This document shows, piece by piece, positions 1 through 8,138 of a DNA stretch of 45,158 nucleotides. The stretch comes from CAZRVH01 sp964608325 (GTDB taxonomy: Bacteria; Patescibacteriota; Gracilibacteria; Peribacterales; Peribacteraceae). Made by a program: the position numbers and the translations under genes. The DNA lies in assembly GCA_964608325.1 (NCBI GenBank), contig CAZSMX010000007.1:1-45158 (forward strand), given 5' to 3'. Each line of letters starts with the position of its first letter. Position 1 is the stretch's first letter. The notes under the pieces are model-generated. The model did no database searches. It saw only the letters and a program-made list of their open reading frames with translations, and had not been told where the DNA came from.

Positions 1-1769
1 CGGTACGCCGACAGTTCGTCTTTCACGCGCGGCGAACGCGCGGGCATCAGCGTCCTCACGAACCTCGGAGCCGTGTCCGGCAATCCCGACGGTACCTACG
101 CCGCGGGCCGCACGCTCAACCGGGCGGAGTTCCTGAAGATCGTGCTGAAGAGCGCCCCCGTCCAGGATTTTTTGGATGCGGACAAGTCGAATTGCTTCCC
201 GGATGTGAAGACCGCTGATTGGTTCAGCATGTACGTCTGCGCAGCCAAGCGAAAAGGGATGGTATCCGGATATCCGGACGGTTCTTTCAAGCCCTCTAAC
301 CCGGTGAATTACGCGGAGGCGATCAAGATGCTCACCGAACTCTACGGATATGAGCTGCCTCAGCCGTCGCCTACCGAACGTTGGGCGTGGTACACGGCCT
401 ACGTGCGCGCCGCCACGGACCGCGGGGTTCTTTTCTCCGATGATCTCCCCTACGACACGCTCCTGACGCGCGGACGCATGGCACAGCTGGCCGCCGCGTA
501 TCGCACGGAACACGATGGAGACCTGCCCGCGTACCGCGCTTGGGAGTCCGGACAGGCTTCGTCCTCGTCCCGCTCCAGTGCGAATTCCGCATCCAGCGTG
601 AGCGCATCATCTGTCTCCTCCGTTTCCTCCTCAGCGGTTTCCTCTTCTTCGTCCTCGGTCGCCTCTTCCGTTGCCAGCAGTTCTTCTATTGCCGCGCTCT
701 TCCCTGCCACCAGCCATTTCCTGGTAAGCGGGGAGCTGTCGCCGGTCATTATGGACGGCACGTTCACGCAGTTGGACGAAGATGGCGTCCTGCGTCGCAT
801 TGTGGTGCTCCTGCGCAGGGAAGTGAAATCCTTTGATACCCTGTCATTCGTGAATGCTGCCGGTACGGAAATCGCAAATCTCAGCCTTGCCACGAGCGAT
901 AACACCGATAAGCGTCGGTTCGAATTCATCGTGACCGACGATCGCCTTACGCTCGCGAAGGATTCCTCCGCGGTTCTGGGCATTCGTGCGAATATGAGGC
1001 CGCGTGACAACGGAGGCGTCTCCAACGAGCTCGTGGAAGTGGAGAATTACTATATCGAAACGCAGGGCAAAACGACCGGCAATACGCGTCAGATCGTTCC
1101 GACGAACACGCACTATCCCATGCACCAGACGACGTACGGCAACATCCTCTCGGTNNNNNNNNNNNNNNNNNNNNNNNNNNNNNNNNNNNNNNNNNNNNNN
1201 NNNNNNNNNNNNNNNNNNNNNNNNNNNNNNNNNNNNNNNNNNNNNNNNNNNNNNCGACGAACACGCACTATCCCATGCACCAGACGACGTACGGCAACAT
1301 CCTCTCGGTCCGCAACCTCATGTCCGGCGGATCGTTGCAGGCGGGCAATGACCGTCAGATCGCATCGTTCTCTATCGCAGGCAAGTCCGTTACAGGGGTA
1401 ACATTGACCCTGACAAGCATGGAATTCATCCTTCAGAAGTCGAACGTTGCGGTCTCCCGCATCCGCATCGGGGGGGCAGCCGCATTGGAGCAACAGGATT
1501 GCGGGTTGGAACAAACGGATATTCTCCGCATTACGTGCACTCTCATCCCGGACACTTTTAAAACGATCGGTTCCGCTCCTCGCACGATTTCCATCTATGC
1601 AGATCTCGCCGTTTCCGGTGATAGCGGTTCCCTGCAGCTTCAATTCGAGGGGCGCGGCAAGGTCGGCCAGAACGGTGCGCTACGTTGGAACGACGGCACC
1701 TCCACGTTCAACTGGATCGAGGCGACGGTGCCCCTGGAAAACGGCCCGGCTTGGACGGTGACGAAATAG
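1..1769 (+). CDS. SLH-domain surface protein, 5'-partial, split by scaffold gap
   Basis: The reading frame is open from base 1, so the start lies upstream. The N-terminal third has S-layer homology repeats: a partial one (bases 1-150), a second around FPDVKTADWFSMYVCAAKRKG and GYPDGSFKPSNPVNYAEAI, and a weaker third near 390-510. SLH domains usually anchor proteins to cell-wall polymers. A Ser-rich linker (about 545-690) leads to a probable beta-sandwich region with no family I recognise. The frame breaks at 100 Ns (1155-1254). The 55 bases before the gap (1100-1154) are repeated exactly after it (1255-1309). Removing 155 bp (1155-1309) rejoins both halves in one frame ending at TAG 1767-1769, about 537 residues. 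The frameshift is therefore probably an assembly artefact. The SLH call is firm; anchoring to the wall is inferred. Confidence 0.85.
1155..1254. other. 100-N scaffold gap with duplicated contig ends
   Basis: Exactly 100 Ns occur. The 55 bp on the left (1100-1154) are identical to the 55 bp on the right (1255-1309), as expected when two overlapping contigs are scaffolded without merging. The true gap is probably negative, with no sequence missing. Confidence 0.9.
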
Positions 1770-1778
1770 GAGTGGGCG

Positions 1779-1818
1779 ATAGGTTATAGGGTTCTCTCTG
1801 CTATCACCTATAACCTAT
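1779..1818. repeat. Inverted repeat between convergent genes
   Basis: ATAGGTTATAGG (1779-1790) and CCTATAACCTAT (1807-1818) are perfect 12-bp inverted arms around a 16-nt loop. They lie between the stop of the SLH gene and the convergent stop of the pyrF-like gene. There is no U-tract on either strand, so this is a weak terminator candidate; it may instead protect mRNA 3' ends. Similar word-repeat hairpins occur at 42425-42511 and 44515-44549. Confidence 0.6.
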
Positions 1819-1830
1819 TCACCTCATTCT

Positions 1831-2649
1831 TCAGAACAACTCCTTCAAGTCCCTCGCGATTCTCTGCGCCGCCAACTGAGCTTTCTCCTGCCAGTCGCTT
1901 CCCTTCGAGGCGTAGGCGATGTCTTCCGCGGCCAGCGCCAGCGCGCCCGTGCCGTCGGGTAGGAATCCGTGCTTCATCGACGCCGTCATCGGCACCAGGA
2001 AGGGGATGTGCGGCATGAGCGTGCGCAGGTATTTCATTTCCTCGGGATACGCTGGCCCGACGATAGCTCCCACGAAACTCAGGTTCGTTTCGGGGCCGAT
2101 ATGGTGCATACCCCAGCTCTCGGTGAGCTGCGCCACGTGTTCGTGCACCACCTCGTCGCCGATCGGCAGGTCCTGCACGTCCGCGGAGCTGTCGTTTCCG
2201 GTCTTCACCAGCACGTAGATTCCTTTCCCGCTTTCCACGCATTTCTCCACGAAGGGGAGGATGCCGTTTTCGCCCATGTAGGGGTTCACGGTCAGCGCGT
2301 CCACCGCGCTCCCCTCGTGAAGGTACGCCTCGGCATAGGCCGTGCACGCGTCACCGACGCTGCTTCTGTTTCCATCTGCGATGACGATCATCCCGTTCTC
2401 CTTCGCGTACGCGCAGGTCTTCCAAAAGGCGCGCATGCCTTCCCATCCCATCGCCTCGAAGTGCGGCATGCCGACGATCACCGCAGCCGCGCTGTCCTTC
2501 ACCGCGTCGATAATCCCTTCGCTGAAACGCAGGACTCCATCGGCGTCCTTGGGAATGCCGTCAGGCAATTTCCCGAGTTCCGGGTCCAAGGGGACGCACA
2601 GGGCGGATGTGGCTTGGATTCGCTTCGTAAGGGCGTCTGCGTAATGCAT
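1831..2649 (-). CDS. PyrF-like (type II OMP decarboxylase fold) protein lacking catalytic residues
   Basis: The 272-aa product matches type II orotidine-5'-phosphate decarboxylases: LCVPLDP near residue 18 (usually CVGLDP), AYAEAYL at 104-110 and ALTVNPYMG at 118-126. OMP decarboxylase makes UMP in pyrimidine synthesis. The key motifs are changed, however. The D-x-K-x-x-D signature (usually DxKRGDIG) reads D92-G-N94-R-S-S97-VG, losing the Lys and the second Asp. The upstream substrate Lys region (usually AAVKPQxAFFE) reads AAVIVGMPHFE. The phosphate-binding PGxGAQGG motif reads PMTASMKHG (220-228). It is probably a pseudoenzyme or has a new function. ATG at 2649 is chosen because a -10-like TATCCT (2658-2663, minus strand) ends 8 nt before it; longer in-frame starts would run through the neighbouring promoter region. 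Confidence 0.8.
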   Translation of the reverse strand: MHYADALTKRIQATSALCVPLDPELGKLPDGIPKDADGVLRFSEGIIDAVKDSAAAVIVGMPHFEAMGWEGMRAFWKTCAYAKENGMIVIADGNRSSVGDACTAYAEAYLHEGSAVDALTVNPYMGENGILPFVEKCVESGKGIYVLVKTGNDSSADVQDLPIGDEVVHEHVAQLTESWGMHHIGPETNLSFVGAIVGPAYPEEMKYLRTLMPHIPFLVPMTASMKHGFLPDGTGALALAAEDIAYASKGSDWQEKAQLAAQRIARDLKELF

Positions 2650-2690
2650 AGGGCGAAAGGATACCGTACAGGAAGCGAAAAGACGAACCG

Positions 2691-2719
2691 TTGACATTTT
2701 TTTAGCGTAGGTGCATACC
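2691..2719 (+). promoter_or_regulatory. Promoter for the 2770 gene
   Basis: TTGACA (2691-2696) is followed after 17 nt by CATACC (2714-2719). The -35 is consensus and the -10 is weak. A roughly 45-nt leader follows, ending in a strong Shine-Dalgarno AAGGAGG. Its CGTGC and GCACG ends could pair. Confidence 0.5.
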
Positions 2720-2769
2720 GTGCCGGCTTTGACACCCGTTCTTTCGCACGAACAAGGAGGTACAGTCCG

Positions 2770-3360
2770 ATGATCCGCACGTCCACCCAAGTGCTCAAGG
2801 AAATGCTTCTGCAGCGGATGTTCGATTCCGGTTTGCTGGATCCGTCCTTCGACACGGACGGCATCCCCGATTTTCCGGCGCATCTCGATCCTAAGATTTT
2901 CGTCGGCGAGGCGCCCGTGACCGAAGGGGGTGTGACCAAGATTCCGCCCTACATCTGGATTCCGCTCGAGTTCGATCAGGTCGATTCCGCGGAAAGCGGC
3001 AACGTCCTTTCCCGTTGGAAGGCTAACCCGAGGGTGCCTTGCCACTGGGTATGTGGCGGCGCCTACGTCGATTGTCCGTTGGATGAGAATCGGTTCCTGC
3101 CCTCGTCGGTCATGGGATTCGGCGACGCCATGTGCATCGCCGTGCAACATCCCGACGTCGGCCGCTGCCGCGTCGAACAGCCCAGGCGCCTACGGATGCA
3201 AGCCTACAAGCTGCACGACCGCCGGTACGTGATCGACATGCAGCCGTACGAGCAGAACCAATACCACCATACGGTCGGTCTGCTCTGGGACAGCAAGCGC
3301 TTCTACGACGGCAACCCCGTCGACCTGCGCTACATGCATCCGTCGCTCGCCACCGCCTGA
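2770..3360 (+). CDS. Hypothetical protein, 196 aa
   Basis: I recognise no family. The product is soluble, with no signal peptide or membrane segment. Its second half is rich in Cys, His and Tyr (VPCHWVCGG near residue 87, DRRYVIDMQPYEQNQYHH near 150). ATG 2770 is supported by AAGGAGG about 8 nt upstream. The gene is a stand-alone unit with its own promoter and a strong terminator (3387-3422). That makes it one of few genes here with a classical Shine-Dalgarno and a long leader; the others are the small genes at 29.6-30.9 kb. No function can be assigned. Confidence 0.75.
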   Translation: MIRTSTQVLKEMLLQRMFDSGLLDPSFDTDGIPDFPAHLDPKIFVGEAPVTEGGVTKIPPYIWIPLEFDQVDSAESGNVLSRWKANPRVPCHWVCGGAYVDCPLDENRFLPSSVMGFGDAMCIAVQHPDVGRCRVEQPRRLRMQAYKLHDRRYVIDMQPYEQNQYHHTVGLLWDSKRFYDGNPVDLRYMHPSLATA

Positions 3361-3386
3361 ACTTCGTTTCGATCAAAGCCTTTTGT

Positions 3387-3422
3387 CGCCATGTACCCAC
3401 CCTGCGGTGCATGGCGCTTTTT
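3387..3422 (+). terminator. Intrinsic terminator of the 2770 gene
   Basis: CGCCATGTACC (3387-3397) and GGTGCATGGCG (3406-3416) form an 11-bp stem with one G-U pair and an 8-nt loop, followed by CTTTTT. Confidence 0.85.
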
Positions 3423-3460
3423 AGTAGGGGGGGTAGGGAGTCGGGTGTGGGGCGTAGGAT
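3421..3460 (+). repeat. G-rich dispersed repeat, left flank of the IVP gene
   Basis: A run of short G tracts ends in GTGTGGGGCGTAGGAT (3445-3460). GTGGGGCGT(A/C)GGAT recurs in inverted orientation at 3830-3843, on the other side of the four-helix-bundle gene. The middle part, GTCGGGTGTGGGGCG, closely resembles GTCGGGTGTTGGGCG inside recJ (22937-22973). The G tracts could also form a quadruplex. Confidence 0.7.
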
Positions 3461-3813
3461 TATTGGAAATGCGCATGAATGAGACCTGATAAAAGTTTCC
3501 CCGTACGTTCGGTAAGGGCAAGAGCGGTAGCCTCTTTTTCTTTTGGTATATATCCCAACTCCATGCTCATATATAAAAATGCAAGTAATTCGGAGCATTC
3601 TCCTCTAGCGATGGTATATTTATGTGCTTTGTCAGCTGCGGTTCTTCTGCTGAATCCCTCTGCCAAATTTGCAAGAATGCTTGTCGAAGCCCTTCGCATC
3701 TGTTGGGTAATACCGAATTTTTCTTCTGCAGGAAATGTCTTTGTAAGAAGATGAATGTCTTTCATAAGTTCCATTCCGGTTTTCCATGCTTGTAATTCTG
3801 TGAATGACTTCAT
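3460..3813 (-). CDS. Four-helix bundle protein (23S rRNA intervening-sequence protein family)
   Basis: The 117-aa product starts MKSFTELQAWKTGMELMKDI and contains the family core QMRRASTSILANLAEGFSR (about 47-65), typical of the small four-helix-bundle proteins first found in intervening sequences of 23S rRNA genes. Their molecular role is not established. The start at 3813 is chosen because family members begin at this point; an in-frame ATG at 3843 would lie inside the flanking repeat. No clear Shine-Dalgarno is visible. The gene sits between two inverted copies of a G-rich repeat (3421-3460 and 3830-3856), as if inserted downstream of comM. It is more AT-rich than its neighbours, which fits transfer. 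Confidence 0.85.
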   Translation of the reverse strand: MKSFTELQAWKTGMELMKDIHLLTKTFPAEEKFGITQQMRRASTSILANLAEGFSRRTAADKAHKYTIARGECSELLAFLYMSMELGYIPKEKEATALALTERTGKLLSGLIHAHFQ

Positions 3814-3829
3814 AATATTCTGAAGGATG

Positions 3830-3856
3830 ATCCGACGCCCCACGCCCCAACCCTAA
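3830..3856 (-). repeat. G-rich dispersed repeat, right flank of the IVP gene
   Basis: Read on the minus strand, this 27-bp stretch matches 12013-12039 (plus strand) at 25 of 27 positions by eye. It overlaps the comM stop codon (TAG at 3853-3855) and is inverted relative to the copy at 3445-3460. Confidence 0.75.
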
Positions 3857-5355
3857 TCCAACCCAACGCTCTGCCGGTATTGCAACGCCTCCGCAACGTG
3901 CGCCGTCGCGATGTCCGCCGATCCCGCCAAGTCCGCGATCGTGCGGGCCACTTTGATCGTCCGGTGATAACTGCGCGCGGAGAGTTTCATCTTCGTGGCG
4001 GCCTGCGTGAGGAGCGTTTCCGTTTCCTTCGAGAGCGGGCAGTGGTCCTTCAAGTCGCGGATGCTCATCTCCTTGTTCGTCGTGATGTGCTTTCCCTCGA
4101 AACGCTTCCGTTGCGTGTCCCGGGCGGCGGCCACGCGTCCGCGGATCACGTCCGAACCGTCGCCGACCGCCTTCGGTTTCCTGCCCAATTCTTCCAACGG
4201 CACGGATTGCACGTCGATCGTCAGGTCAATGCGGTCCAGGAACGGAGTGGAAATACGGTTGCGCAGGCGCGTCGCGTTGCCGGTCGCGTATTGCGGCGGA
4301 TTCATGGCCGCTACGAGCAGGAAATCGGCGGGGAACGTCACCGATCCCTGGGCACGGGTGATGGTGATCGTACGGTCTTCGAGCGGTTGTCGCAGCACTT
4401 CCAGGACTTGGGGCGGAAACTCCGCGAGTTCATCCAAAAACAGGACGCCTTTGTGCGCCAGGCTGATCTCGCCGGGCCCCGGAATTTGCCCTCCCCCCAC
4501 GATCGACACGCCGCTTGCCGTGTGGTGCACGACGCGGAAGGGGCGTTCCTCGATGAGCGACAGATCCTGCGGCAACAAATTCGCGACGGAGTAGATGCGC
4601 GTCACCTCGAGCGATTCCTCTCGCGAGAGCGGGGGGAGAATGCCGCGCAACGCTTTGGCGAGAAGCGTCTTGCCCGATCCCGGAGCACCGCTCAGCAGCA
4701 CGTTGTGCCCGCCCGCTGCCGCGATTTCCAGCGCCCTCTTGGCGTGTTCTTGCCCGCGTACGTCTCCGAAGTCGACGATGTCTGTCGGGCGCGTCTCAGG
4801 CCGTTCCTGCGCGATTACAGGGGCATAGGATTTGTTCCCGGAGAGAATCTCCACAAGGTCTATCAGGCTCTCCGCGCCGATCACTTCCACGCCGGGCACG
4901 AGCGCCGCCTCCCGGGCATTCACCGACGGTACGATCAACGTGGGAATGCCTTGCTCCCGGCAGGCGATGGCCGCGGACAGCACGCCCGATACGTGCCGCA
5001 GGGATCCATCGAGCGCCAGTTCGCCGAGCATCGCGCAGGATTCCAACTTCTCCTTGGGAATCATCACGAGTTCGTGCATCAGGAGGAAGCCGAGCGCGAT
5101 GGGGAGGTCGTAGCGAGGCCCGATTTTCCGCAGATCCGCGGGCGCCAGGTTCACGGTGATCACGCAGCCCGTCGGCAGTTTGTATCCGCTGCTGCGGATG
5201 GCCATCTTCACGCGCTGTTTGCTTTCCTGCACGGCCGCATCCCCCAGTCCGACGATGAAGATCTTCGGTTCCTCTCCGCGCGTCATGCCGACTTCCACGG
5301 TGATTTTGACGGACTCCAACCCAACGGTGGCGAAGGACGTGAGCTTCGTGAGCAT
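3853..5355 (-). CDS. comM: ComM/YifB family Mg-chelatase-like AAA+ ATPase
   Basis: The 500-aa protein matches the family's usual length. Order: N-terminal ChlI-like Lon-protease-fold domain beginning MLTKLTSFATVGLESVKI, AAA+ core with Walker A SGAPGSGKT and Walker B GVLFLDELAEF, then a C-terminal Mg-chelatase-type helical domain (SARSYHRTIKVARTIADL). In other bacteria ComM is a hexameric helicase that promotes branch migration during natural transformation. ATG 5355 is chosen because it gives the conserved N-terminus; a longer frame exists but runs through the divergent yraN. No clear Shine-Dalgarno is visible. The 3' end overlaps a G-rich repeat. The neighbouring YraN homologue often accompanies ComM-type genes, suggesting a DNA uptake/processing pair. 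Confidence 0.93.
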   Translation of the reverse strand: MLTKLTSFATVGLESVKITVEVGMTRGEEPKIFIVGLGDAAVQESKQRVKMAIRSSGYKLPTGCVITVNLAPADLRKIGPRYDLPIALGFLLMHELVMIPKEKLESCAMLGELALDGSLRHVSGVLSAAIACREQGIPTLIVPSVNAREAALVPGVEVIGAESLIDLVEILSGNKSYAPVIAQERPETRPTDIVDFGDVRGQEHAKRALEIAAAGGHNVLLSGAPGSGKTLLAKALRGILPPLSREESLEVTRIYSVANLLPQDLSLIEERPFRVVHHTASGVSIVGGGQIPGPGEISLAHKGVLFLDELAEFPPQVLEVLRQPLEDRTITITRAQGSVTFPADFLLVAAMNPPQYATGNATRLRNRISTPFLDRIDLTIDVQSVPLEELGRKPKAVGDGSDVIRGRVAAARDTQRKRFEGKHITTNKEMSIRDLKDHCPLSKETETLLTQAATKMKLSARSYHRTIKVARTIADLAGSADIATAHVAEALQYRQSVGLD

Positions 5356-5440
5356 GTACGTAGAGCTTCGCACCAGCTTCAATTTTTTGCATAGGCGAAA
5401 GAGTGGACGAACGTACACCATTCTTCTACCATAGGAGCCT

Positions 5441-5839
5441 ATGCTTCCCTTTCCTCGCTTCCTCGACGTTCTTGCCGACGACAGAACGTCCGCCAAACGT
5501 ACGGGTGATGACGGGGAAATTGCCGCCGCCGGATACTTACGAGCGCGCGGGTATAAGATCCTCGGGCGCAACGTCCGCATGGTGAAGGACGAGATCGACA
5601 TCATCGCCTTCGATCCTTTCGACTCCTGCATCGTCTTCGCCGAAGTGAAGTCCCGTGCCAAACGCGTGAGCGACTACTCCCCCGCGATGCGATTGGACGA
5701 TCGCAAGCGCACGGCGATGGCGCGCGCCGCCCAGAAGTGGGTGACGAAGAAGAATTACCATGGCGGGTACCGCATGGACGTCATCTTGGTCGCGGATGGA
5801 AAAGTGATGGACCATTACAAGCAGGTCGCGTCTGATTAA
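5441..5839 (+). CDS. yraN: YraN / UPF0102 family protein (nuclease-like fold)
   Basis: The 132-aa product has the family signature: GDDGEIAAAGYLRARGYKIL (22-41), then RNVRMVKDEIDIIAFD and VFAEVKSR, giving the E...EID...EVK arrangement of restriction-endonuclease-like folds. Its biological role is uncertain; a Holliday-junction or DNA-processing role has been proposed. ATG 5441 follows AGGAG directly and also lies 8 nt after a -10-like TACCAT (5427-5432), so the message may be nearly leaderless. It is divergent from comM. Its TAA stop (5837-5839) overlaps the convergent pgl stop within the palindrome TTAA. Confidence 0.88.
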   Translation: MLPFPRFLDVLADDRTSAKRTGDDGEIAAAGYLRARGYKILGRNVRMVKDEIDIIAFDPFDSCIVFAEVKSRAKRVSDYSPAMRLDDRKRTAMARAAQKWVTKKNYHGGYRMDVILVADGKVMDHYKQVASD

Positions 5840-6522
5840 CCGATGATCACCTCCGCGTTCCCGCTTTTCAAAATCGCCTTCGCGGGCCAACGGTCCGGTC
5901 CTTCGATGCTGCCCATCATGTCGTTCCATACTTCCTGCTTCTTCTCACCTTGGAGCATGAACAGCTTCGTCTTCGCTTTGGTGAGGACGGGTAACGTCAA
6001 AGAAATGCGGTCGCGCACTTTCAACGTTTCCGTCGTCGTATGAATGACGAAGCGCAATTCTTTGCCTTCGTTCACGGGCGGGAACAGCGACGCGATGTGC
6101 CCGTCCTCCCCGATGCCGAACGTGATGAGATCGGGCAGCCCCTTCAGGAAGAGTTTTTTCAGATCGTTCTCGTACACCGTGATGCAGTCCTGCAGCGGCA
6201 AGCCGGTCTGCGGAAACACGATCTGCTCCTGCGGTATATCGACATGCAGGAGGAGCGTTTCCTTGATCATCGACGCGTTGCTTAGCGGATCCGTTGGCGG
6301 TACGTGGCGCTCGTCCGTCAGGAACAGCCAAACCTTGTCCCACGGCAAATCCTCTTTCGCCAGGGAGGCGTAGATGGGGCGCGGCGTGGTGCCGCCGGAG
6401 AGGCCCACAATGGCGAAACCGTGATCCGTGACGGCGTCCGTAATGTGCTTGGCCATGAGCAGTACCGATGCGGCGACGAACTGCTCGGGCGTTTCCGCGC
6501 GAATGAGAGGGATGTTGTGCAA
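5836..6522 (-). CDS. pgl: 6-phosphogluconolactonase
   Basis: The 228-aa product has the DevB/SOL family motifs: VGLSGGTTPRPIYASLA, WDKVWLFLTDERHVP with SNASMIKETLL, and FGIGEDGHIASLFP. It hydrolyses 6-phosphoglucono-lactone in the oxidative pentose-phosphate pathway. It lies directly downstream of zwf, which encodes the preceding enzyme. The start appears to be TTG at 6522, just after a G-rich repeat (6527-6552) that separates it from zwf; no Shine-Dalgarno is visible. The next in-frame Met is well inside the protein. The stop shares TTAA with yraN. Confidence 0.92.
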   Translation of the reverse strand: MHNIPLIRAETPEQFVAASVLLMAKHITDAVTDHGFAIVGLSGGTTPRPIYASLAKEDLPWDKVWLFLTDERHVPPTDPLSNASMIKETLLLHVDIPQEQIVFPQTGLPLQDCITVYENDLKKLFLKGLPDLITFGIGEDGHIASLFPPVNEGKELRFVIHTTTETLKVRDRISLTLPVLTKAKTKLFMLQGEKKQEVWNDMMGSIEGPDRWPAKAILKSGNAEVIIG

Positions 6523-6526
6523 GGGA

Positions 6527-6552
6527 TTTGGGGCGTAGGGGGTGGGATTAGG
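6527..6552 (+). repeat. G-rich dispersed repeat at the zwf 3' end
   Basis: TTTGGGGCGTAGGGGGTGGG plus ATTAGG uses the same words (GGGGCGTAGG, GGATTAGG) as the copies at 3421-3460, 3830-3856 and 12013-12085. It contains the zwf stop codon and fills the 25-bp spacer before pgl. Confidence 0.6.
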
Positions 6553-7999
6553 CAGACCACTGGGCGCCGTGACGCGCGATCCATTCGTCCGCTTCGCGGG
6601 GGTTGGACACGCCCGCCGGGTAAATGGTGAGCGGGGTCGATTCCGTATCGAGGTGGGCCTGAAGCGGATCCATCAGTTTCCACGCCGCCGCTACCTCCTC
6701 GAACGTCATGAACCATTGCTTCTTGCCGTGCAGTGCTTCCAGGATGAGAAGTCCGTGTTCCGGCAGCACGTCACCGATCACTTCCAAGGGATCGGACAGG
6801 ACAAGCGGGCGGAACTTGGGTTCCGTTCCTCCGACTTTCGTCTGCAAATACACCTTCATGCCGGCTTCGCCCTGGAGGATGATGTCCAGCCTGTTCGGCG
6901 CCGCGTTCTTTCCGGCCGGGTGGCTGTCGTTGAACTGGATGCAGATCCGCGTTTCGCGTTTCTGCAGGCGTTTCCCCGCTTTCAGGAAAAACGGGACGCC
7001 TGCCCAGTCCTTGTTTTTTGACATGAGTTTCATCGCGATGAACGTGTTTGTCCTGGAGGTTGAGATAATCCCTTCTTCCTCCCTGTAACCGACTTCCATC
7101 TCCCCGTTCACCATTCCTGCGCCGTACTGTCCTTGCAAAATCATGTCATTCAGATTTTTGCCGGGCGGCAGATGGAATTGCCGGATGGCCTGCAGGCGGT
7201 GTTCGCCAAACATCTTGTCTTCCTCGGACAAATCCATCGTCAGCAGCGCCGCCATGAGCAACATGTGGTTCTGGAAGTAATCGCGAAGCGTTCCCGCCAC
7301 GTCGAAGTAACCCGCGCGCCCTTCCAATCCCTTCGATTCCGACGCGGTGATTTCCACGTGGTGAATGAGCGAGTGCGCCAGGATGCGTTCCAGGATGGGG
7401 TTCGCATAGCGCAGGTAGTACACGTTGCGCACGGCTTCCTTGCCCAGGTAGTGATCCAGCAGGTAGATCTCCTCTTCGCGGAAACAGTTGGTCAGCGCCT
7501 TGCGGATGTCCCCGAAGCTTTTCGAGTCGTGTCCCACGGGCTTTTCCACGATGCAGCGGAATGTTCCGTCGTGGATGTTGGATTCGCAAAGGTTGTGCAG
7601 AACGCTAACGAACACCGATGGCGGAATCGAGAGGTACGCCAGGCGCACGGGATCCTGCCATTTCTTTTCCATCTCGACGATGCGTGCGTGCAACGCTTGG
7701 AAATCCTCGAGATTGCCGTAGTCACCGGTATGGTAGAACACGTGCGATGCGAACGCGTCGAGATCTGCTTCGGTCGAAGACGGAACCGACGAGCGGACGC
7801 TCTCTTTCACGAACGACCGGAATTCCATTTCATCCATTCCGGTTCGCGCGAACCCGATGATGGAAAACTGGTCCGAAAGCCTTTTTTTCTGGAACAGCAC
7901 GAACAGAGCGGGATACAGTTTCAACTTCGCGAGATTTCCCGACGCGCCGAATAGGATGAAAGTAAAGGGATGGGGTGCGGTGAGAATCGGGGTGTCCAT
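6548..7999 (-). CDS. zwf: Glucose-6-phosphate 1-dehydrogenase
   Basis: The 483-aa protein oxidises glucose-6-phosphate to 6-phosphogluconolactone with NAD(P)+. The N-terminal Rossmann motif is GASGNLAKLKLYPAL (19-33), with Asn where Asp is usual (GASGDLA). The active-site signature DHYLGKEAV and the partner sequence RCIVEKPVGHD are present. The length is normal. ATG 7999 is supported by a -10-like TAGAAT (8008-8013) ending 8 nt upstream and no Shine-Dalgarno, so the mRNA is probably leaderless. It is followed by pgl, forming an oxidative pentose-phosphate pair. Confidence 0.95.
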   Translation of the reverse strand: MDTPILTAPHPFTFILFGASGNLAKLKLYPALFVLFQKKRLSDQFSIIGFARTGMDEMEFRSFVKESVRSSVPSSTEADLDAFASHVFYHTGDYGNLEDFQALHARIVEMEKKWQDPVRLAYLSIPPSVFVSVLHNLCESNIHDGTFRCIVEKPVGHDSKSFGDIRKALTNCFREEEIYLLDHYLGKEAVRNVYYLRYANPILERILAHSLIHHVEITASESKGLEGRAGYFDVAGTLRDYFQNHMLLMAALLTMDLSEEDKMFGEHRLQAIRQFHLPPGKNLNDMILQGQYGAGMVNGEMEVGYREEEGIISTSRTNTFIAMKLMSKNKDWAGVPFFLKAGKRLQKRETRICIQFNDSHPAGKNAAPNRLDIILQGEAGMKVYLQTKVGGTEPKFRPLVLSDPLEVIGDVLPEHGLLILEALHGKKQWFMTFEEVAAAWKLMDPLQAHLDTESTPLTIYPAGVSNPREADEWIARHGAQWSA

Positions 8000-8138
8000 C
8001 GGTAAGAATTCTATACTCCTTTTTACCCTTGCGCATCATCTATATCGGAATTCACGAACACATTTTTTGTCAATTGTATCCGGCAAAAACGGGGGTATCG
8101 TTTTTTGTTGAACCCCTTCCACCCCACCCTTCTTTTGT

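Noticed and set aside
3421..3460. Telomere-like or CRISPR-like repeat in the G-rich stretch
   Set aside because: Units are irregular with no constant repeat-spacer spacing, and the sequence is shared with other loci. A dispersed G-rich element fits better.
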